Positions 23,055 through 37,300 of a DNA stretch of 64,000 bases are shown here, piece by piece. The DNA comes from Drosophila pseudoobscura (lineage: Eukaryota; Arthropoda; Insecta; Diptera; Drosophilidae): the NCBI RefSeq assembly GCF_009870125.1, contig NC_046683.1:12719001-12783000 (forward strand), in the 5' to 3' direction. A program made the position numbers and the translations under genes. A model generated the notes under the pieces. The model was not told the DNA's origin and ran no database searches. It saw nothing but the letters and a program-made list of their open reading frames with translations. The stretch's first letter is position 1; the number at the start of each line of letters is the position of its first letter.

Positions 23055-24115
23055 GGCTGCCGGTCATGCGCATCGCCCAGAACTAACGGTTATAGCTGTT
23101 AGCTATGCTCTGCTCTGTTTTGTTCCTGCGTAATGGACCGCTTTTTGTTGCCAGCCCAGAACAACATTTGTGGTGTCACACGGCAACTGCAGTAGCTTGA
23201 GGCACCACACAAAAACACGAATCGAGGAGAAAGCGGATCCATCCATTCGCTCGGCTCTCACATCAAACCACAAGTGGCAGGCAGCAAGTGAAAAGTTGTT
23301 CAATACCACCTTCCGCTATCGAGGAAGTTTTATTTCAATATGGTAAATGGCGCAAGACTCTAAAAAACATTCAATAAACCATATAAAAATACATATTATG
23401 TTAAAAGTCTATGTCTGGGTCTGTGGCATATGGAATGTACGAGACGACTTTTCTCAGCAGCATTGAAAAATCACCGTTGCAGCTAGTGCAGTGCGTGTGT
23501 AATTGTGTATGTGTGGGTGTACGAAAAGTTTTCAAGGAAAACGGATACACACTGTTTGAACTTTTTGAAGGTGCACCCGAGATGCAATGCAGTGCAAACT
23601 TTTGCGAACAGTGGGAGGACATGTTGAGTCACGTACACAGATACGGTTACAGATACAGATACACAGATATACAGTTACACTGCTACGAGCGCACTTTCAA
23701 GGGGGCACATATGGCGGCATCTAACATAAACAATATCAAATCCCCTCTTGGTTATTTTATTGATTTTACTCCAATTTTGACAGGCGACAACAACAGCAAC
23801 AGCAGCAGCAGCAGAAACAGCAACAGCCACATCGGCAATAATGGAGTTGTTATTGATGGCGTGCAAGGAGGCACTCGCCAACTAAGGCTCCCTCCCTTCC
23901 ACCCCCCAAAAGTCAGCACCAAGCAGGAGCAGCAACAACAGCAGCAGCAAGGCCTACAATACCATACCCCATAACGGAACACGACACTCCGTGAGCAACA
24001 GTAACAGAACGCGAGCAGCAGCTGGGTGGTGTGAGAGCGAGAGTGCGGGACGGAGGGCGGAGGACGAAGGACGGAGGACGGAGAGGTGGCCGTGGCCCTA
24101 CTCTCCCAGTGCAAT
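23055..24115 (+). other. 5' leader region of the ARFGEF3-like gene
   Basis: No conserved coding sequence. A donor-like ATG|GTAAAT occurs at about 23340, so the leader may be spliced. ACAGATAC repeats lie near 23637-23680 and CAG/CAA (opa-like) repeats at about 23790-23945. A 187-codon open frame (23411-23974) crosses these repeats and is probably fortuitous. GACGGAGG repeats stand just upstream of the start codon. Confidence 0.45.
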
Positions 24116-27100
24116 ATGGAGGACCTTTTTCTGCTAATTATCAAGGAGTCGACGGGCACGAAGCATAACGCGTTGCGACAAACGGCACAAATTGCTTACG
24201 GTATGTGTTTTTATGCATGTATATATGTGTGTGTGTGCTTGTGTGCCCGTATTCCTAGCACTGAGAGAGACAAAAGAGAGGGAGAGAACAAAAATGATTA
24301 AGAGCGAGCTAGCGATATTGAAAACATGCGAAGACGCCATTTCCTTTCGTTCATCATGCCTTTCCGCCTTTCTTTCCTTTTGTCGCTTGTTGTTGCCATT
24401 TGCCAATGTTCACCGTTACTATTTCCACTTCCTTTATGACTTTTTGGCGGGTTGTTGCTGTGGGGGGAGCATATTCGTTTTAGTATCGTTTTGATCTGCG
24501 GCTCTATGAAGGATTGTAACGTACATAGTAGAGAAGCCATGCTAAAACCTTTCTGTACGACCCATTGCCCTGATAACTCGCAACCTGCTGATGGTTCAGA
24601 TAACTCTACCATATATTTACATAGCTACATACTCAGGTAGCTATACATATATCAATAAACATATGCATTGCCATATGTACATTTAAACTGCAAAAAAACA
24701 AGAAAATATATTTACGTTAGAAATTTGAGCAATATTTGACTACTACGTTTGTTCTAATTTTGGCATTTATCAGCAATAGATAATAATAACGAGGGGGAAC
24801 GTTGTGAGTTGCCGCAACTCTACATTTATACCCGATACTTAGTCAGTATGACTCTCCTCTGGCAGACGCCGCTTATATTAAACGACGAGTGCGTGCGAGA
24901 GAGACAGAAAATCAGTCTGAGCGTGGCGCAGCCACTGCATTTGATTTGTTTCTTTTGGCTAAAACGTGATCCGATCTGTCCCTAGACGCTTTTATGGACG
25001 GACAGACAGACATGGCTCAATCAACTCGACTATTGATGCTGATCAATAATATATATACTTTAGGGGGTCGGAAACGATTCCATCTGGACGTTACACACAT
25101 CCATTTTCACCACACATCTAATATACTTATTTTGAGTATCGGGTATAAAAAGATTAAAAGTAAAATATAACCAGTATTTAGGGTATTTCCCACTTCCATA
25201 CGCACTCTTTCAAATTTTCTTGTTGGCGTTGTGGCTTTTGCTGGAATGTAGGCAATGATTTGGTCAAGTGCTGGGGCTCTGTCTGGACCTCGCCCGAAAA
25301 ACACCCTGTGGCTCTCTGGTTCTGTGGCTTTGTGTCTCTTTTGGATTTTAATCACCTTCCGCTTATCGCGGGGAAATTTTAGTGTTTTTACTGTTTGGTT
25401 TTTACGAGTGGCCATGGATTGGCTGGCTGTAACGTTCCAATACCGATAATGGTTTGTGCTTTATGTTCTTGCAGATAAACTGTACCGCCAGCATGGCATC
25501 CACCGGGATCCGTCGCACGAGCTGCGCTCGGTCTGCTTCACGGCCCTGCAGATGGCACTGGACACCAAGCGGCCAAAGTTCATCACGATGGGTCTCAACG
25601 GGCTGCATGTAAGTGGCAGGATAATCAGATCCGGAAGGAAGGAAAGGAAAGGGAAGGGAAGGGGAGACTCATCATTGAATATGTACATATTTTGTACTCT
25701 TTGTGTGGCCCCCGGGGATTGGATTGGCTAATTGCTCGGAAATCTCTTGTGCCCTGGAGACCCGGCAGCCTCTCTTGTTGAGAGGAGAGGGGGTCCTTTC
25801 CTTTGCTTTCCCTTCTGTTTATCCACATTCTTCTGTATTTCTTCTGGTATTTATTCTGTTTGATTTCGGCTCCTTTCTACAGCGCGTTATCAAGGACGAA
25901 CGGTTCTATATTGGCCTTGAGCCCGAGGACGATTCCGTATGGCTGCCATCGCAGCTGCTGCGTGCCACCAATGGCATCCTGCCATCGACCAGCAGCGAGG
26001 ACACCGTCGTGAATGTGCTTCGGCTCTTCCTGGCCATGGCCTGCTCCCCGGCCTGCACCTTAAACGGGCGCCTGCTCATCGAGATACTCTCACGCTGTGG
26101 CGAATGCTGGGAGATGGGCTCCAGGGCCACCAAGGCGGCCTCCTTGGCGGCTGCCTCCCAATGCCTGCGCACCTTCTGCGCCTTTCTCATCGAGGAGGCC
26201 GAGGAGGTGAAGAAGACGGCGCCGGCGGGCCTTATGACCCAGACGCAGGCCTCGGCCGTCTACAACGAGGTGATACCCGTGATGCAGTGGCTCTGCAGCC
26301 GTCTGGTGGAGCCCAATGTCAACACATCGCCGAACAAGAAGTGCGAGAATCACAGCTCCCTCTACCTAACCGAATGCATACTGACCCTCAGCTCGGCTCT
26401 GCCCCGCAATGTCCATGCCAATCCGCACTTTACCTCCTTCCTGTGGCAAAAGTTCTGCCCCACATTGGCCGCCGCCCTGGGCTCCCCAGGACGCATCAAT
26501 CTGGACAAAAAGTTCACCTACAAGTGAGTGGACTGGAGTGGCGGCAGCCATCGTCTTTTACACCATTCTTATATTCATTTCCATTTTTGTTGCAGAGACG
26601 CTCTCCACATGATTGAGAATGAGGCACGCGGCTTCTTTACGGGTCCTGGCCTGGACGGACCTCAGGCACGATGCGTATACCTGACGGCCATTCAGCTGCT
26701 GCGCATCGCCGGGGCCCACGGCTCGCTGCGTCCTATGCTGGAGGCTTTGTTCCATCGTATGCTGCTGCTGCCGTCGCCCCAGAACCGCACAGAGCCGCTG
26801 CGTTGTGTCCGCGAGATATTCAAGAGCCCCGAGCGGCTGATCGATCTGGCTGTCATCCTGTACGTGGACAAGAACACGGCCCAGGGCTGTAGCGATGAAA
26901 TGGCCCTGTTCAGACTGTAAGTAAATGCGAAACAAAACGAGATAAAATCTATAAAAAAAAACCTTGTATAGCTTGGTGGATGCCATGGAGGAGTGCGCCT
27001 ACGGGGCCAGCGGCTCCGGGGGCAGCGCCTGCACGGAGGCCAGCCTCCAGGCCAGCGTCGAGTGCATGGTGGCCCTGCTGGATAGCCTCCAGGTGCTGTG

Positions 27101-30100
27101 CAGCGGCGAGCTGACCGAATCTATGATCAGCGATCAGATTGTCCAGGTCGTGAACTCCCGCCACGATTTGCTGAAGGACGCCGACTATTCGGGACCTTTG
27201 ACCTACCAGAGCATGGCCCGGCTGCCGGCGCCCTATCGGGATGCCATTGTGGAGTTCCGTCAGAATGTGTTCGAGACCTCCTCGGGGTCGGAGAGCGATG
27301 GCGAGCCGCCGAACGAGCAGGACGGGGCCTCCAATGGCTCGGGCGATACGGAGGGGCCCGAGGACGATGAGCACAGCAGCTCCAGTGATGAGACGTCGCG
27401 CGTGGAGAATCGCTGGCCCTACTCCCACCTAGAGGCCCCTGTTATGCCCATCCGTACGGACAGCGACAATGATCGACAGCATGCCCGGGACTTTGCTCGT
27501 GCCTTGCGGCAAGATCTGGTGCCGAAGCTCCTGCGCCTGCGCAGCTGCGTGGAGCTGGACGAGGCCATGCAGGAATTCGCGTCGGCTGTGTGCCAGGAGA
27601 ACAGCATGAACTTTTCCGACTTTGACTACAATCTCACGGCCATCAATGCGGATGGCATCTACCTGGCCATCTACTCCTCCCTGCTGCTCAGCCTCCAGCT
27701 GATGCGCGCCGGCTACTACGATCAGGCTCTTCCGGCGCCCCCCAATCGAGACATTCTGGTGCCCATGTCCGAGCAGCAGTTCGTGACCTCCGTGCAGAAT
27801 ACGGGCGTTCTGGTCTACCTATCATCGCCGTGGCTCTGCGAGCTCTATCAATCTGTGACCATGTGCAACATCCTCGAGGCCATGTCTCGCCAACAGCTGG
27901 AGGGCACTGGGCCGCGGTGCGCCCTCGTCGATATGCTGTGCGATGCGGGCGGCCTGGGGGCCACACAGATGCTCTCCGAGTGGCAGCGCCTGCAGACGGC
28001 CACGCAGGTAAAGCACAGCGATGACGAGCAGCACGACAAGCGCCGGGAGGCGGCCAAGAAACTGTGCCGCCGCCTCCTCACCTGCTGCTGGGACTCCATG
28101 GTGATTGTGCTCAGCTCGGGGCTGGGGGATCTGCAGACAACGTCTGCCTCCAACAAACTGGTGGCTCTGTCCAAGCGCACACTGAGAGTTAAGGCCAAGG
28201 CGAACAAGTCCAACGGTGAGGCCTTGTATGCCATGTGCCTGGACGGACTGCATTCGGTAAGATCTGTCTGCTCTGAGTAACCCCAAAAAGGACCATAAAT
28301 ATTCTTTTCATTTCTGGTACAGGCGGCCACGCTCAGCAACAGTCTCAATCTGCAGCATTTGGCCGGAAAGATCCTCAATCTGTTGGCCTCCAATGTGTGC
28401 CAGACCACGGGACCGCGCATCTCCGCCAGCCAGGCCATGTCCATGGATGTGGTGCTCACGGGTGGCCTAAATCTGGGCAGCTACAGTGCCGACTGCTGGC
28501 CGAGCATCTTTGCCGTCTGCCGGCACGTGAGCCAGCTGGAGCATGAGATCTTTAGCATGCAGAATCCATCCATATCCGCATCGCCGGGCAGCAGTCGCAG
28601 GGATCTGGAGACGGGCGAGAAGCTCAGCAACGGCAATGCCCAGGATAAGCTGAATCTCTCTTCGATACCCATCGATGATGATGAGACCTGGTAAGGCGTG
28701 GCAGTCTCCGAAGTCCATCTGCAAAAGTCTATACAAATATCTCTCTCTTTTTCCCGCGGCAGCGTCGATGTCTACAGCTTCCTGCAGGCGCCCATGCAGA
28801 GCCCCAACACGAACATCACGTGCATACTGAAGGTCTACTCGGGCACCAACGAGACGGTGCTGCTGAGCCAGTGCGACACCTCCAAGGTGCTGTGCGCGTT
28901 GTCCCATCAGGCGGAGAATCTGTTCAGCGATGCCGCCGAACGGCTCAGCCTCCCGTCACTGTGCCAGTTCCTCAAACATCTGTGCCGCGCCTCGCGCGAC
29001 CAGCTGTACAAGAGCCAGGTGGCCCGCAAGGGCACGAGGGTTTGGTGGCCCAGCAAGGGCTGGAAGAAACTCGATTCGCTGCCCATGTCTCTGCTCCTGC
29101 ATCGCATCGGAGACGTGACGCTCAAGGTATTTCGCAGCTCGAGGCCGCTGCTGCACGTGCTCAAGGTGTGGGCCATTACGGGACCGCATCTGATGGATGC
29201 CGCCTGCCACAGGGATCGCATGATCTCGAAGCGGGCCATCGAGTACATACACGACATAATAACGGCACTGCTGGTGGAGCAATCGGAGCTGCCGTATTTC
29301 CACTTTAACGAGGCCCTGCTGAAGCCCTTTGAGAATCTCCTCAGCATGGACACGGATGTGGATGTGCAGGATCAGATTGTGGCCTGCCTCTACGAAGTGG
29401 TGGAGGCACATCGCACCGAGATACGCTCCGGCTGGAGGCCGCTCTTCGGTACGCTGCGCAATGCCCGCAGCCGGATGCTCAACATGAGCAATATCATTGA
29501 CATCTTTCGGGTGTTTCTCGACTCGGACAACACGCTGGTGTTTGCCAACGCCGGACTCGACTGTATTCTGTGTCTGCTCTCCTATCTGGAGATCTCAGGC
29601 GGTGGCACCAACAACAACAACAATACTTGTACCGGCTCCAGTAATGGCGCAGGAGGAGGAGCAGCTGGCGGAGGGGACGAAGATAATGCCTTTAGGCCCA
29701 CAGACTTCCTGCACGAAACGCTACGTTTCTTGGAGCGCTGCTCCAGCATCCTGGGCTTCATGTACAGCATGCCCAAGTGCCCGAACTTCCACTCCACGTA
29801 CAAGATCAAGGGCATCTCGTACACGCACATTATCGATGCGAACATCCCCAGTTCGATGGAGAATTTCACCTACTTTGGGAACGACTATCTGCAGACACGG
29901 AACGAGCAGTACATGATCTCCTACCGCTCCCTGCATATCGACAAGGACACCATCGTGAAGATCGATGAGATGGACAAGCCCTCGGGCGTGCTCAAGGTGT
30001 GGTTCCTCCTGCTGGATGGCCTCACCAACTCCCTGATCGTCTGTCCCTACTCGCACCAGGCGCCCATTCTGCAGACGATCTTCAAGCTCTTCAAGAACCT

Positions 30101-32213
30101 GCTGGCCACGCCGGGCATCGATTTCGGGTTCTATTGCATCAATCATCTGCTGGTGCCGATGATCCAGGACTGGCTGCGGTACATCAACAAGACGGGCGCC
30201 TCCTGGCAGCTGATCGAGAAGAACTTCAAGCACTGCTGCTGCATGACCACCGATCTGGTGGTGGAGTTTATTGAGAAATCTGTGCCCGAGCAGCGTCGGT
30301 TGGGCGCTGGGACCAAGACGCGTCTCGCCCAGATCGTCCATCCCGCCGATAATCTCATCTACTCGAAGCTCAAGTTCGTGACGGAGCGGATCGAACAGCA
30401 GGAGCTGCCGAATCTGAATCTTAATCCCACCACACAGGCGGGTCCCGACAGTAGTCGGTACGACAGCAGCTCCAGTTCGGCTAGCGAGGAGCAGAGCAAG
30501 GGCTGCTCGGGGGTGCCCCCAGCTTCAGCTGGGGCTGCCTCCACCTCTACCGGCAGCAGCAACCTCATCGAGTCCCCCACCAAAATATCCAGCTCGGCGA
30601 CGCTGGCCCTCAAGCAGCTCCTGCTCGTACTAATCGAGTGCGCTGCGCAGTCACAGGAGGCGATTGCACGGATTTCGGTGTCCTGCCTGAAGCACGTCAT
30701 CCTATCGACGGGCATGCTGTTCAACGAGTCCCAGTGGATGATCGCCTGCTCGGCCATCCATCGCGCCTGCACCGTGACCATCGCACCGCTGCGACAGCTC
30801 TCGTTCGCCTTCCACGAGAAGTCCAACAGCTTCTACGGGGACTGTGCCAACGTGAAGGTGGCCGCCCGCCGCGACAGCAGCCTGGAGGAGCTGGCCCGCA
30901 TCTACTCGCTGGCACAGCAGGTCTTCCTGTCCGACAATCAGCGGGAGCCCGGCCAGGGACAGGGGCCCAGTGGCACCGGACCCGGTACGGGTGCGGGAAG
31001 CCAATGCAAGCTGTCGGACGACCGGAGCTACTCCTTCCTGCTGTACCCCCTCAACAATGGCTTCAATTCGAATCTTGACAACTTTGTTATTCGGATTCCG
31101 TTCAAGAATCTGGTGGTGGGGCTGCTGGCCAACCAAATGCTGCTGCAGCTGGTGGCTAAGCTGCTGCTGTCCCGGCTCAAGTGCGTACCGCAAGCGGTGT
31201 CCACCTGCATCTTCGACAATTATGCGGGAGCGGCGGCCACGCCCAGCCACGACTATGATCTGGACTTTCGGTCCAAGGAGATACTGCTGCGCTGCGTCAA
31301 GCAGTACCTGATGTCCGCCCTGGAGTTCGACTCGCGGCCTGGCCTCAAGTTCCTCATGCAGAAGGTGTCCAACATCGAGTACGCGGCCAATTTGTACAAG
31401 CAGATGACCTCCTCCTGGATGATCTACTACATAGCCCTCGTCGACTCGCACCTCAACGACATTGTGGTGTACAACCTGGGGCCGGAGGATCTCAACTTCA
31501 TTCTGGAGTCCTGCTCGCGGCTGAACACCACCACCGTGAAGAAGAAGGAGAACTTTGTGCGGTATCTGTTCTGCCTGCAGGATGCCTGGAATCTGGTCTG
31601 CGAGCTCTACTTGAGCAATTCGGCCCTGCACGACCTCGAGACGGGCTCGAGCAGCAGCAGGCTACGGGGGCCGGAGCAACAGTCAGCGACGGCGGCGGCT
31701 TCCAAGAAGCCGCCAATGGCGGCGCCGCCACACCATCCGCACCCACACATCCACCCCCATGCGCACCAAATGGTGGGCAAACCCATGTGCATATCGCTGA
31801 ACGGGAATGGCAATGGGACTGCTGATGCCGAGATGACCGAGGCCTCAGGATCGGGTGGATCGCCCAGCAAATGCGTTCAGCTGCAGGAGGAGGAGAACGT
31901 GACGATGACCACGCTGATCAGCGAATTCCAGCCAAAGTGCCGGAACAATCCGTTCGATACGAATCGGCAGGCCAAGTCCGAGGCCGAGTCCATATCGCCG
32001 GAGATTGAGCAGCAGCGGGCCAGCAGCATTCTAAAGGACTCGAACTACAAGCGGGCGGCGCTCGCCCAATTGGTGGTGGCCTCCATGGAGCTGCTGCGCT
32101 CGCTGCCCGGCGAGGCCGAGGAGAATCTCAAGCTGCTAATGACGCCCACCATACGGGAGGCCTTCCGCCTTGTCCAGCTGCAGGGCAACGAGCTGAAGGT
32201 CAACCAGTTTTAG
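24116..32213 (+). CDS. ARFGEF3: ARFGEF3/BIG3-like large Sec7-family protein
   Basis: Seven coding exons: 24116-24200, 25475-25608, 25883-26523, 26596-26916, 26972-28256, 28323-28690 and 28763-32213. All junctions keep frame, giving 2094 residues (human ARFGEF3 about 2177). The start MEDLFLLIIKESTGTK aligns with the human N-terminus, and similarity continues to the C-terminal third, for example RPLLHVLKVWAITGPHLMDA and SGWRPLFGTLRNA. The Sec7-like region lies at ~570-820 (QDLVPKLLRLRSCVELDEA; ADGIYLAIYSSLLLS), yet no FRLPGEAQ-type catalytic motif is present. That agrees with the family being inactive as an ARF exchange factor. In mammals BIG3 acts on the trans-Golgi/granule pathway and binds PHB2; the same role in flies is inferred. 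Insertions not shared with human include an Asn/Gly-rich loop (~1220) and a His/Pro run (~1930). The symbol is the vertebrate name. Confidence 0.93.
24827..25147 (-). mobile_element. INE-1/DINE-1-like element in intron 1
   Basis: Read on the minus strand it starts TATACCCGATACT and contains GTTTCCGACC-like, AAAGTATATATAT, GATCAGCATCAATAG and TCTGTCTGTCCGTCC blocks in order. That is the order of the INE-1 (DNAREP1) consensus as I know it. Thirteen bases at each end (24827-24839 and 25135-25147) are perfect inverted copies, TATACCCGATACT. The 321-bp copy has no coding capacity and sits in the first coding intron of the ARFGEF3-like gene. Confidence 0.7.
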
Positions 32214-34100
32214 GCAATGCTTGTTGAGTTTTATTTTGATCTGTAGGCGCAGCTAAAACCGGCCCCTACTCCAGAATCCAGTATCCTGTATCCTGTATCC
32301 TGCTACCAGTTCCCAGTTCTCCTAATCCTAAATCCTAGTCCTACTGCCAATGGCTAATTTACAGCTACGTCTGCATCTTGAACTGCTCACGCCCTTGCCA
32401 AAGGTCACCCTCTAACTCTCTATCTCTATCTCTCACTCTCTATCTGTATCTCTGTGTCTCTCTGTCCGTCTCTATTATTCGCCCGCAGTTCCCCAGCACA
32501 GCAGGCAAAACCATTTCAAAGTAAAAGCTCAACATGTCAGCCAGCACAAAGCAAAACTAAGCAAAAGTACAACGGTATAAACGAAACCGAAGGAAAGGAA
32601 GAAAGATCACTAAGGTCAGGATTCTGAAGAAGATATGTAGATGAAGATGAAGAAGTAGATGACTAGAAGAACTAGCATAAGCAGAAGCAGCAGTAGCGTT
32701 AGTCAAGAACGTGTGTAGTCCTGTAAATTATATTTAGTCGAAAACTTTCTCTCAACCTGAAAGCCGCCCCTCCTGAAAGCACTTTTCCCCAATGTACGTT
32801 TATTGTAAAGAACTGTTAGCTAGCACTGACTCCCAAGCAGATCCCAACCCGACCCCCAATAGCAACCCAAAGAAATCTAATATAATATAATATAATATAA
32901 AATAATATGCATTAAGATTATAGCAAACTGTAAACGTATGTAAAACTTATAGCGAATGTTAACTAACACAAAATCAGTGCCGCCCATTAATCCACGATTA
33001 CCACCATTAACGATTAGACACACTAACACACACACACACACTAACAAACACAGCCTAAAACATATAGAGACATACGATATGATACACATATTGTGCTGCA
33101 AATATAGCATGTGCATATGTGTGTCCGAGTAGTCCCGTGCTGCCTTTCAAAACTTGCATACCTATGTACCAGTGGGTACCAAACCCAACCAAACCAAAGC
33201 AAACAAAAATTAAGGATAACCTATCACCTCCTGCACTATCCGAAGCTTATTAGCCTCTCTGTATTTTCGAAGAAAAACCCCAACTAAACTAAGTGGAGCT
33301 GATCCGTAGCCGATAACCAAAGAAAGTAGCTCAAGGAAGAACTGGAACTCTCGATCTTTTTGGGGGATCAGTCCTACTGCTCTACCTTAAAAAAAGTAAA
33401 CGCACTCCCACGCCCGCGCTACATACATACAGACATATACATATACATATACATCTACATAAATATATATATGAAGCTATGTGCCCTACATAAAGATCTA
33501 AAGAGTTAGATGTCTATATATACTATATACATTAAAACTATACATATAAATGAATGTACTTATACATATGTATTATAGTTGTACTCGATGTTGTAAATGT
33601 CTAAACGGAAAACATTTTTATATGTGAAACTATTAGCAACAGCGCTACAAATCTATACATATACCATATACATATAAACTATACATAAATATTTATTTAT
33701 TTTCGCTTCGTGGTATATACACATAAATTTACAGACATACATATACTATATACATATACATATATAAAGAACTATGTACTTGTGTTATTTACTTGGCCCC
33801 ATCTTGCCTCCTCTCTATAAGCATTACTCGTCTTTTGTCGCTCTCTCTATCTCCAGCCCTGCCCCGTCTCTTATTATGAGAATCTCTAACTGTACTCGAA
33901 TCTATCTTAAAACTGTAAAACTGTAAGTGCGAGAAGAGAGTGTAAGTGAAAGTGCAAGTGCGCAAAGCTCTGTCGGAAGAACGATCACAGGACCGGATAG
34001 TAGTATGGAAGGACCATATGCTAAGTAACCATATGTTAGTACTAAAACTCTCCAAGAGTGTGCATATGTAATGTGGAATGAAAATAAAATGATTTAACAA
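32214..34100 (+). other. 3'UTR of the ARFGEF3-like gene
   Basis: Non-coding and AT-rich, with many ATACATAT repeats (about 33420-33780) and a CA repeat (33025-33041). A canonical AATAAA at 34083-34088 precedes the change to satellite DNA and is the likely cleavage signal, giving a ~1.9 kb 3'UTR. Long 3'UTRs with ACATATAC tracts are common for neuronally expressed fly genes. The exact end is inferred. Confidence 0.55.
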
Positions 34101-34332
34101 CGCTTTCGCAACTTAACTAAACAATTTAAATGTGTTTTTCAAGGCAGGGAGACTACACATATGTATGCATATTATCTAATGTATTTATAAACCTAAAAGA
34201 AGAGGCCGGTACAAGTGTGCGCACTATAGTGAGTCGCGGTAATAGGTCAACAATCACACTGTGCACAGTATCAAAGCTGTCATTTGAATTCCGCTTGCTC
34301 CTTTTATTTGCTGACTGACTGACTCAGTCCTG
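34101..34332. other. Spacer between ARFGEF3-like gene and satellite
   Basis: About 230 bases of unique AT-rich DNA ending in GACTGACT repeats. No gene was seen. The first damaged satellite unit starts just after it. Confidence 0.5.
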
Positions 34333-37300
34333 TCGTACAGAAGAAACCAGTATTTTAATGATATGCCGATCACGAAAAGAATTGCCACGCCCAGATCGGC
34401 AACTGTTTAGTCGAGATATAGCTTGTAGAAAAAACCAGTATTTCAAAGATACGCAAATCGAAATCTTCGGAAGGCTATATCGTGGACAAATAGGGCCAGA
34501 TCGGTGAAGGACCTACTCTCTCAGGATCCTGAGAACCCAGTCGATTTGCAGGACTTTCCCGATCACGGAAAGACATGCCACGACCAGATCAGCAGCTTTT
34601 TAGTCGAGATATAGCTTGTAGAAAAAACCAGTATTTCAAAGATACGCAAATCCAAATCTTCGGAAGGCTATATCTTGGACAAATAGGGCCAGATCGGTGA
34701 AGGACCTACTCTCTCAGGATCCTGAGAACCCAGTCGATTTGCAGGACTTTCCCGATCACGGAAAGACATGCCACGACCAGATCGGCAGCTTTTTAGTCGA
34801 GATATAGCTCGTAGAAAAAACCAGTATTTCAAAGATACGCAAATCCAAATCTTCGGAAGGCTATATCTTGGACAAATAGGGCCAGATCGGTGAAGGACCT
34901 ACTCTCTCAGGATCCTGAGAACCTAGTCGATTTGCAAGACTTTCCCGATCACGGAAAGACATGCCCCGACCAGATCGGCAGCTTTTTAGTCGAGATATAG
35001 CTCGTAGAAAAAACCGGTATTTCAAAGATACGCAAATCCAAATCTTCGGAAGGCTATATCTTGGACAAATAGGGCCAGATCGGTGAAGGACCTACTCTGT
35101 CAGGATCCTGAGAACCCATTCGATTTGCAGGACTTTCCCGATCACGGAAAGACATGCCCCGACCAGATCGGCAGCTTTTTAGTCGAGATATAGCTTGTAG
35201 AAAAAACCGGTATTTCAAAGATACGCAAATCCAAATCTTCGGAAGGCTATATCTTGGACAAATAGGGCCAGATCGGTGAAGGACCTACTCTCTCAGGATC
35301 CTGAGAACCTAGTCGATTTGCAGGACCTTCCCGATCACGGAAAGACATGTCCCGACCAGATCGGCAGCTTTTTAGTCGAGATATAGCTTGTAGAAAAAAC
35401 CGGTATTTCAAAGATACGCAAATCCAAATCTTCGGAAGGCTATATCTTGGACAAATAGGGCCAGATCGGTGAAGGACCTACTCTCTCAGGATCCTGAGAA
35501 CCCAGTCGATTTGCAAGACCTTCCCGATCACGGAAAGACATGCCCCGACCAGATCGGCAGCTTTTTAGTCGAGATATAGCTTGTAGAAAAAACCGGTATT
35601 TCAAAGATACGCAAATCCAAATCTTCGGAAGGCTATATCTTGGACAAATAGGGCCAGATCGGTGAAGGACCTACTCTCTCAGGATCCTGAGAACCCAGTC
35701 GATTTGCAGGACCTTCCCGATCACGGAAAGACATGCCACGACCAGATCGGCAGCTTTTTAGTCGAGATATAGCTCGTAGAAAATCAGTATTTCAAAGATA
35801 CGCAAATCGAAATCTTCGGAAGGCTATATCTTGGACAAATAGGGCCAGATCGGTGAAGGACCTACTCTATCAGGATCCTGAGAACCCAGTCGATTTGCAA
35901 GACTTTCCCGATCACGGAAAGACATGCCCCGACCAGATCGGCAGCTTTTTAGTCGAGAAATAGCTCGTAGAAAAAACCGGTATTTTAAAGATACCCAAAT
36001 CGAAATCTTCGGAAGGCTATATCTTGGACAAATAGGGCCAGATCGGTGAAGGACCTACTCTCTCAGGATCCTGAGAACCCAGTCGATTTGCAAGACTTTC
36101 CCGATCACGGAAAGACATGCCACGACCAGATCGGCAGCTTTTTAGTCGAGATATAGCTTGTAGAAAAAACCAGTATTTCAAAGATACGCAAATCGAAATC
36201 TTCGGAAGGCTATATCTTGGACAAATAGGGCCAGATTGGTGAAGGACCTACTCTCTCAGGATCCTGAGAACCCAGTCGATTTGCAGGACCTTCCCGATCA
36301 CGGAAAGACATGCCCCGACCAGATCGGCAGCTTTTTAGTCGAGAAATAGCTCGTAGAAAAAACCGGTATTTTAAAGATACCCAAATCGAAATCTTCGGAA
36401 GGCTATATCTTGGACAAATAGGGCCAGATCGGTGAAGGACCTACTCTATCAGGATCCTGAGAACCCAGTCGATTTGCAAGACTTTCCCGATCACGGAAAG
36501 GCATGCCCCGACCAGATCGGCAGCTTTTTAGTCGAGAAATAGCTCGTAGAAAAAACCGGTATTTTAAAGATACCCAAATCGAAATCTTCGGAAGGCTATA
36601 TCTTGGACAAATAGGGCCAGATCGGTGAAGGACCTACTCTATCAGGATCCTGAGAACCCAGTCGATTTGCAAGACTTTCCCGATCACGGAAAGACATGCC
36701 ACGACCAGATCGGCAGCTTTTTAGTCGAGAAATAGCTCGTAGAAAAAACCGGTATTTTAAAGATACCCAAATCGAAATCTTCGGAAGGCTATATCTTGGA
36801 CAAATAGGGCCAGATCGGTGAAGGACCTACTCTCTCAGGATCCTGAGAACCCAGTCGATTTGCAGGACCTTCCCGATCACGGAAAGACATGCCACGACCA
36901 GATCGGCAGCTTTTTAGTCGAGATATAGCTCGTAGAAAATCAGTATTTCAAAGATACGCAAATCGAAATCTTCGGAAGGCTATATCTTGGACAAATAGGG
37001 CCAGATCGGTGAAGGACCTACTCTATCAGGATCCTGAGAACCCAGTCGATTTGCAAGACTTTCCCGATCACGGAAAGACATGCCCCGACCAGATCGGCAG
37101 CTTTTTAGTCGAGAAATAGCTCGTAGAAAAAACCGGTATTTTAAAGATACCCAAATCGAAATCTTCGGAAGGCTATATCTTGGACAAATAGGGCCAGATC
37201 GGTGAAGGACCTACTCTATCAGGATCCTGAGAACCCAGTCGATTTGCAAGACTTTCCCGATCACGGAAAGACATGCCCCGACCAGATCGGCAGCTTTTTA

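Noticed and set aside
23411..23974. 187-codon ORF upstream of the ARFGEF3-like start
   Set aside because: It crosses ACAGATAC and CAG/CAA repeats, has Asn/Ser/Gln runs and no fly-like codon bias. It lies in the leader region, so it is most likely fortuitous.
35733..35963. Repeated 64-101-codon open frames on both strands of the satellite as a protein family
   Set aside because: They follow unit periodicity exactly, are interrupted in most units by the same stops, appear on both strands and resemble no protein. They are frame by-products of tandem DNA.
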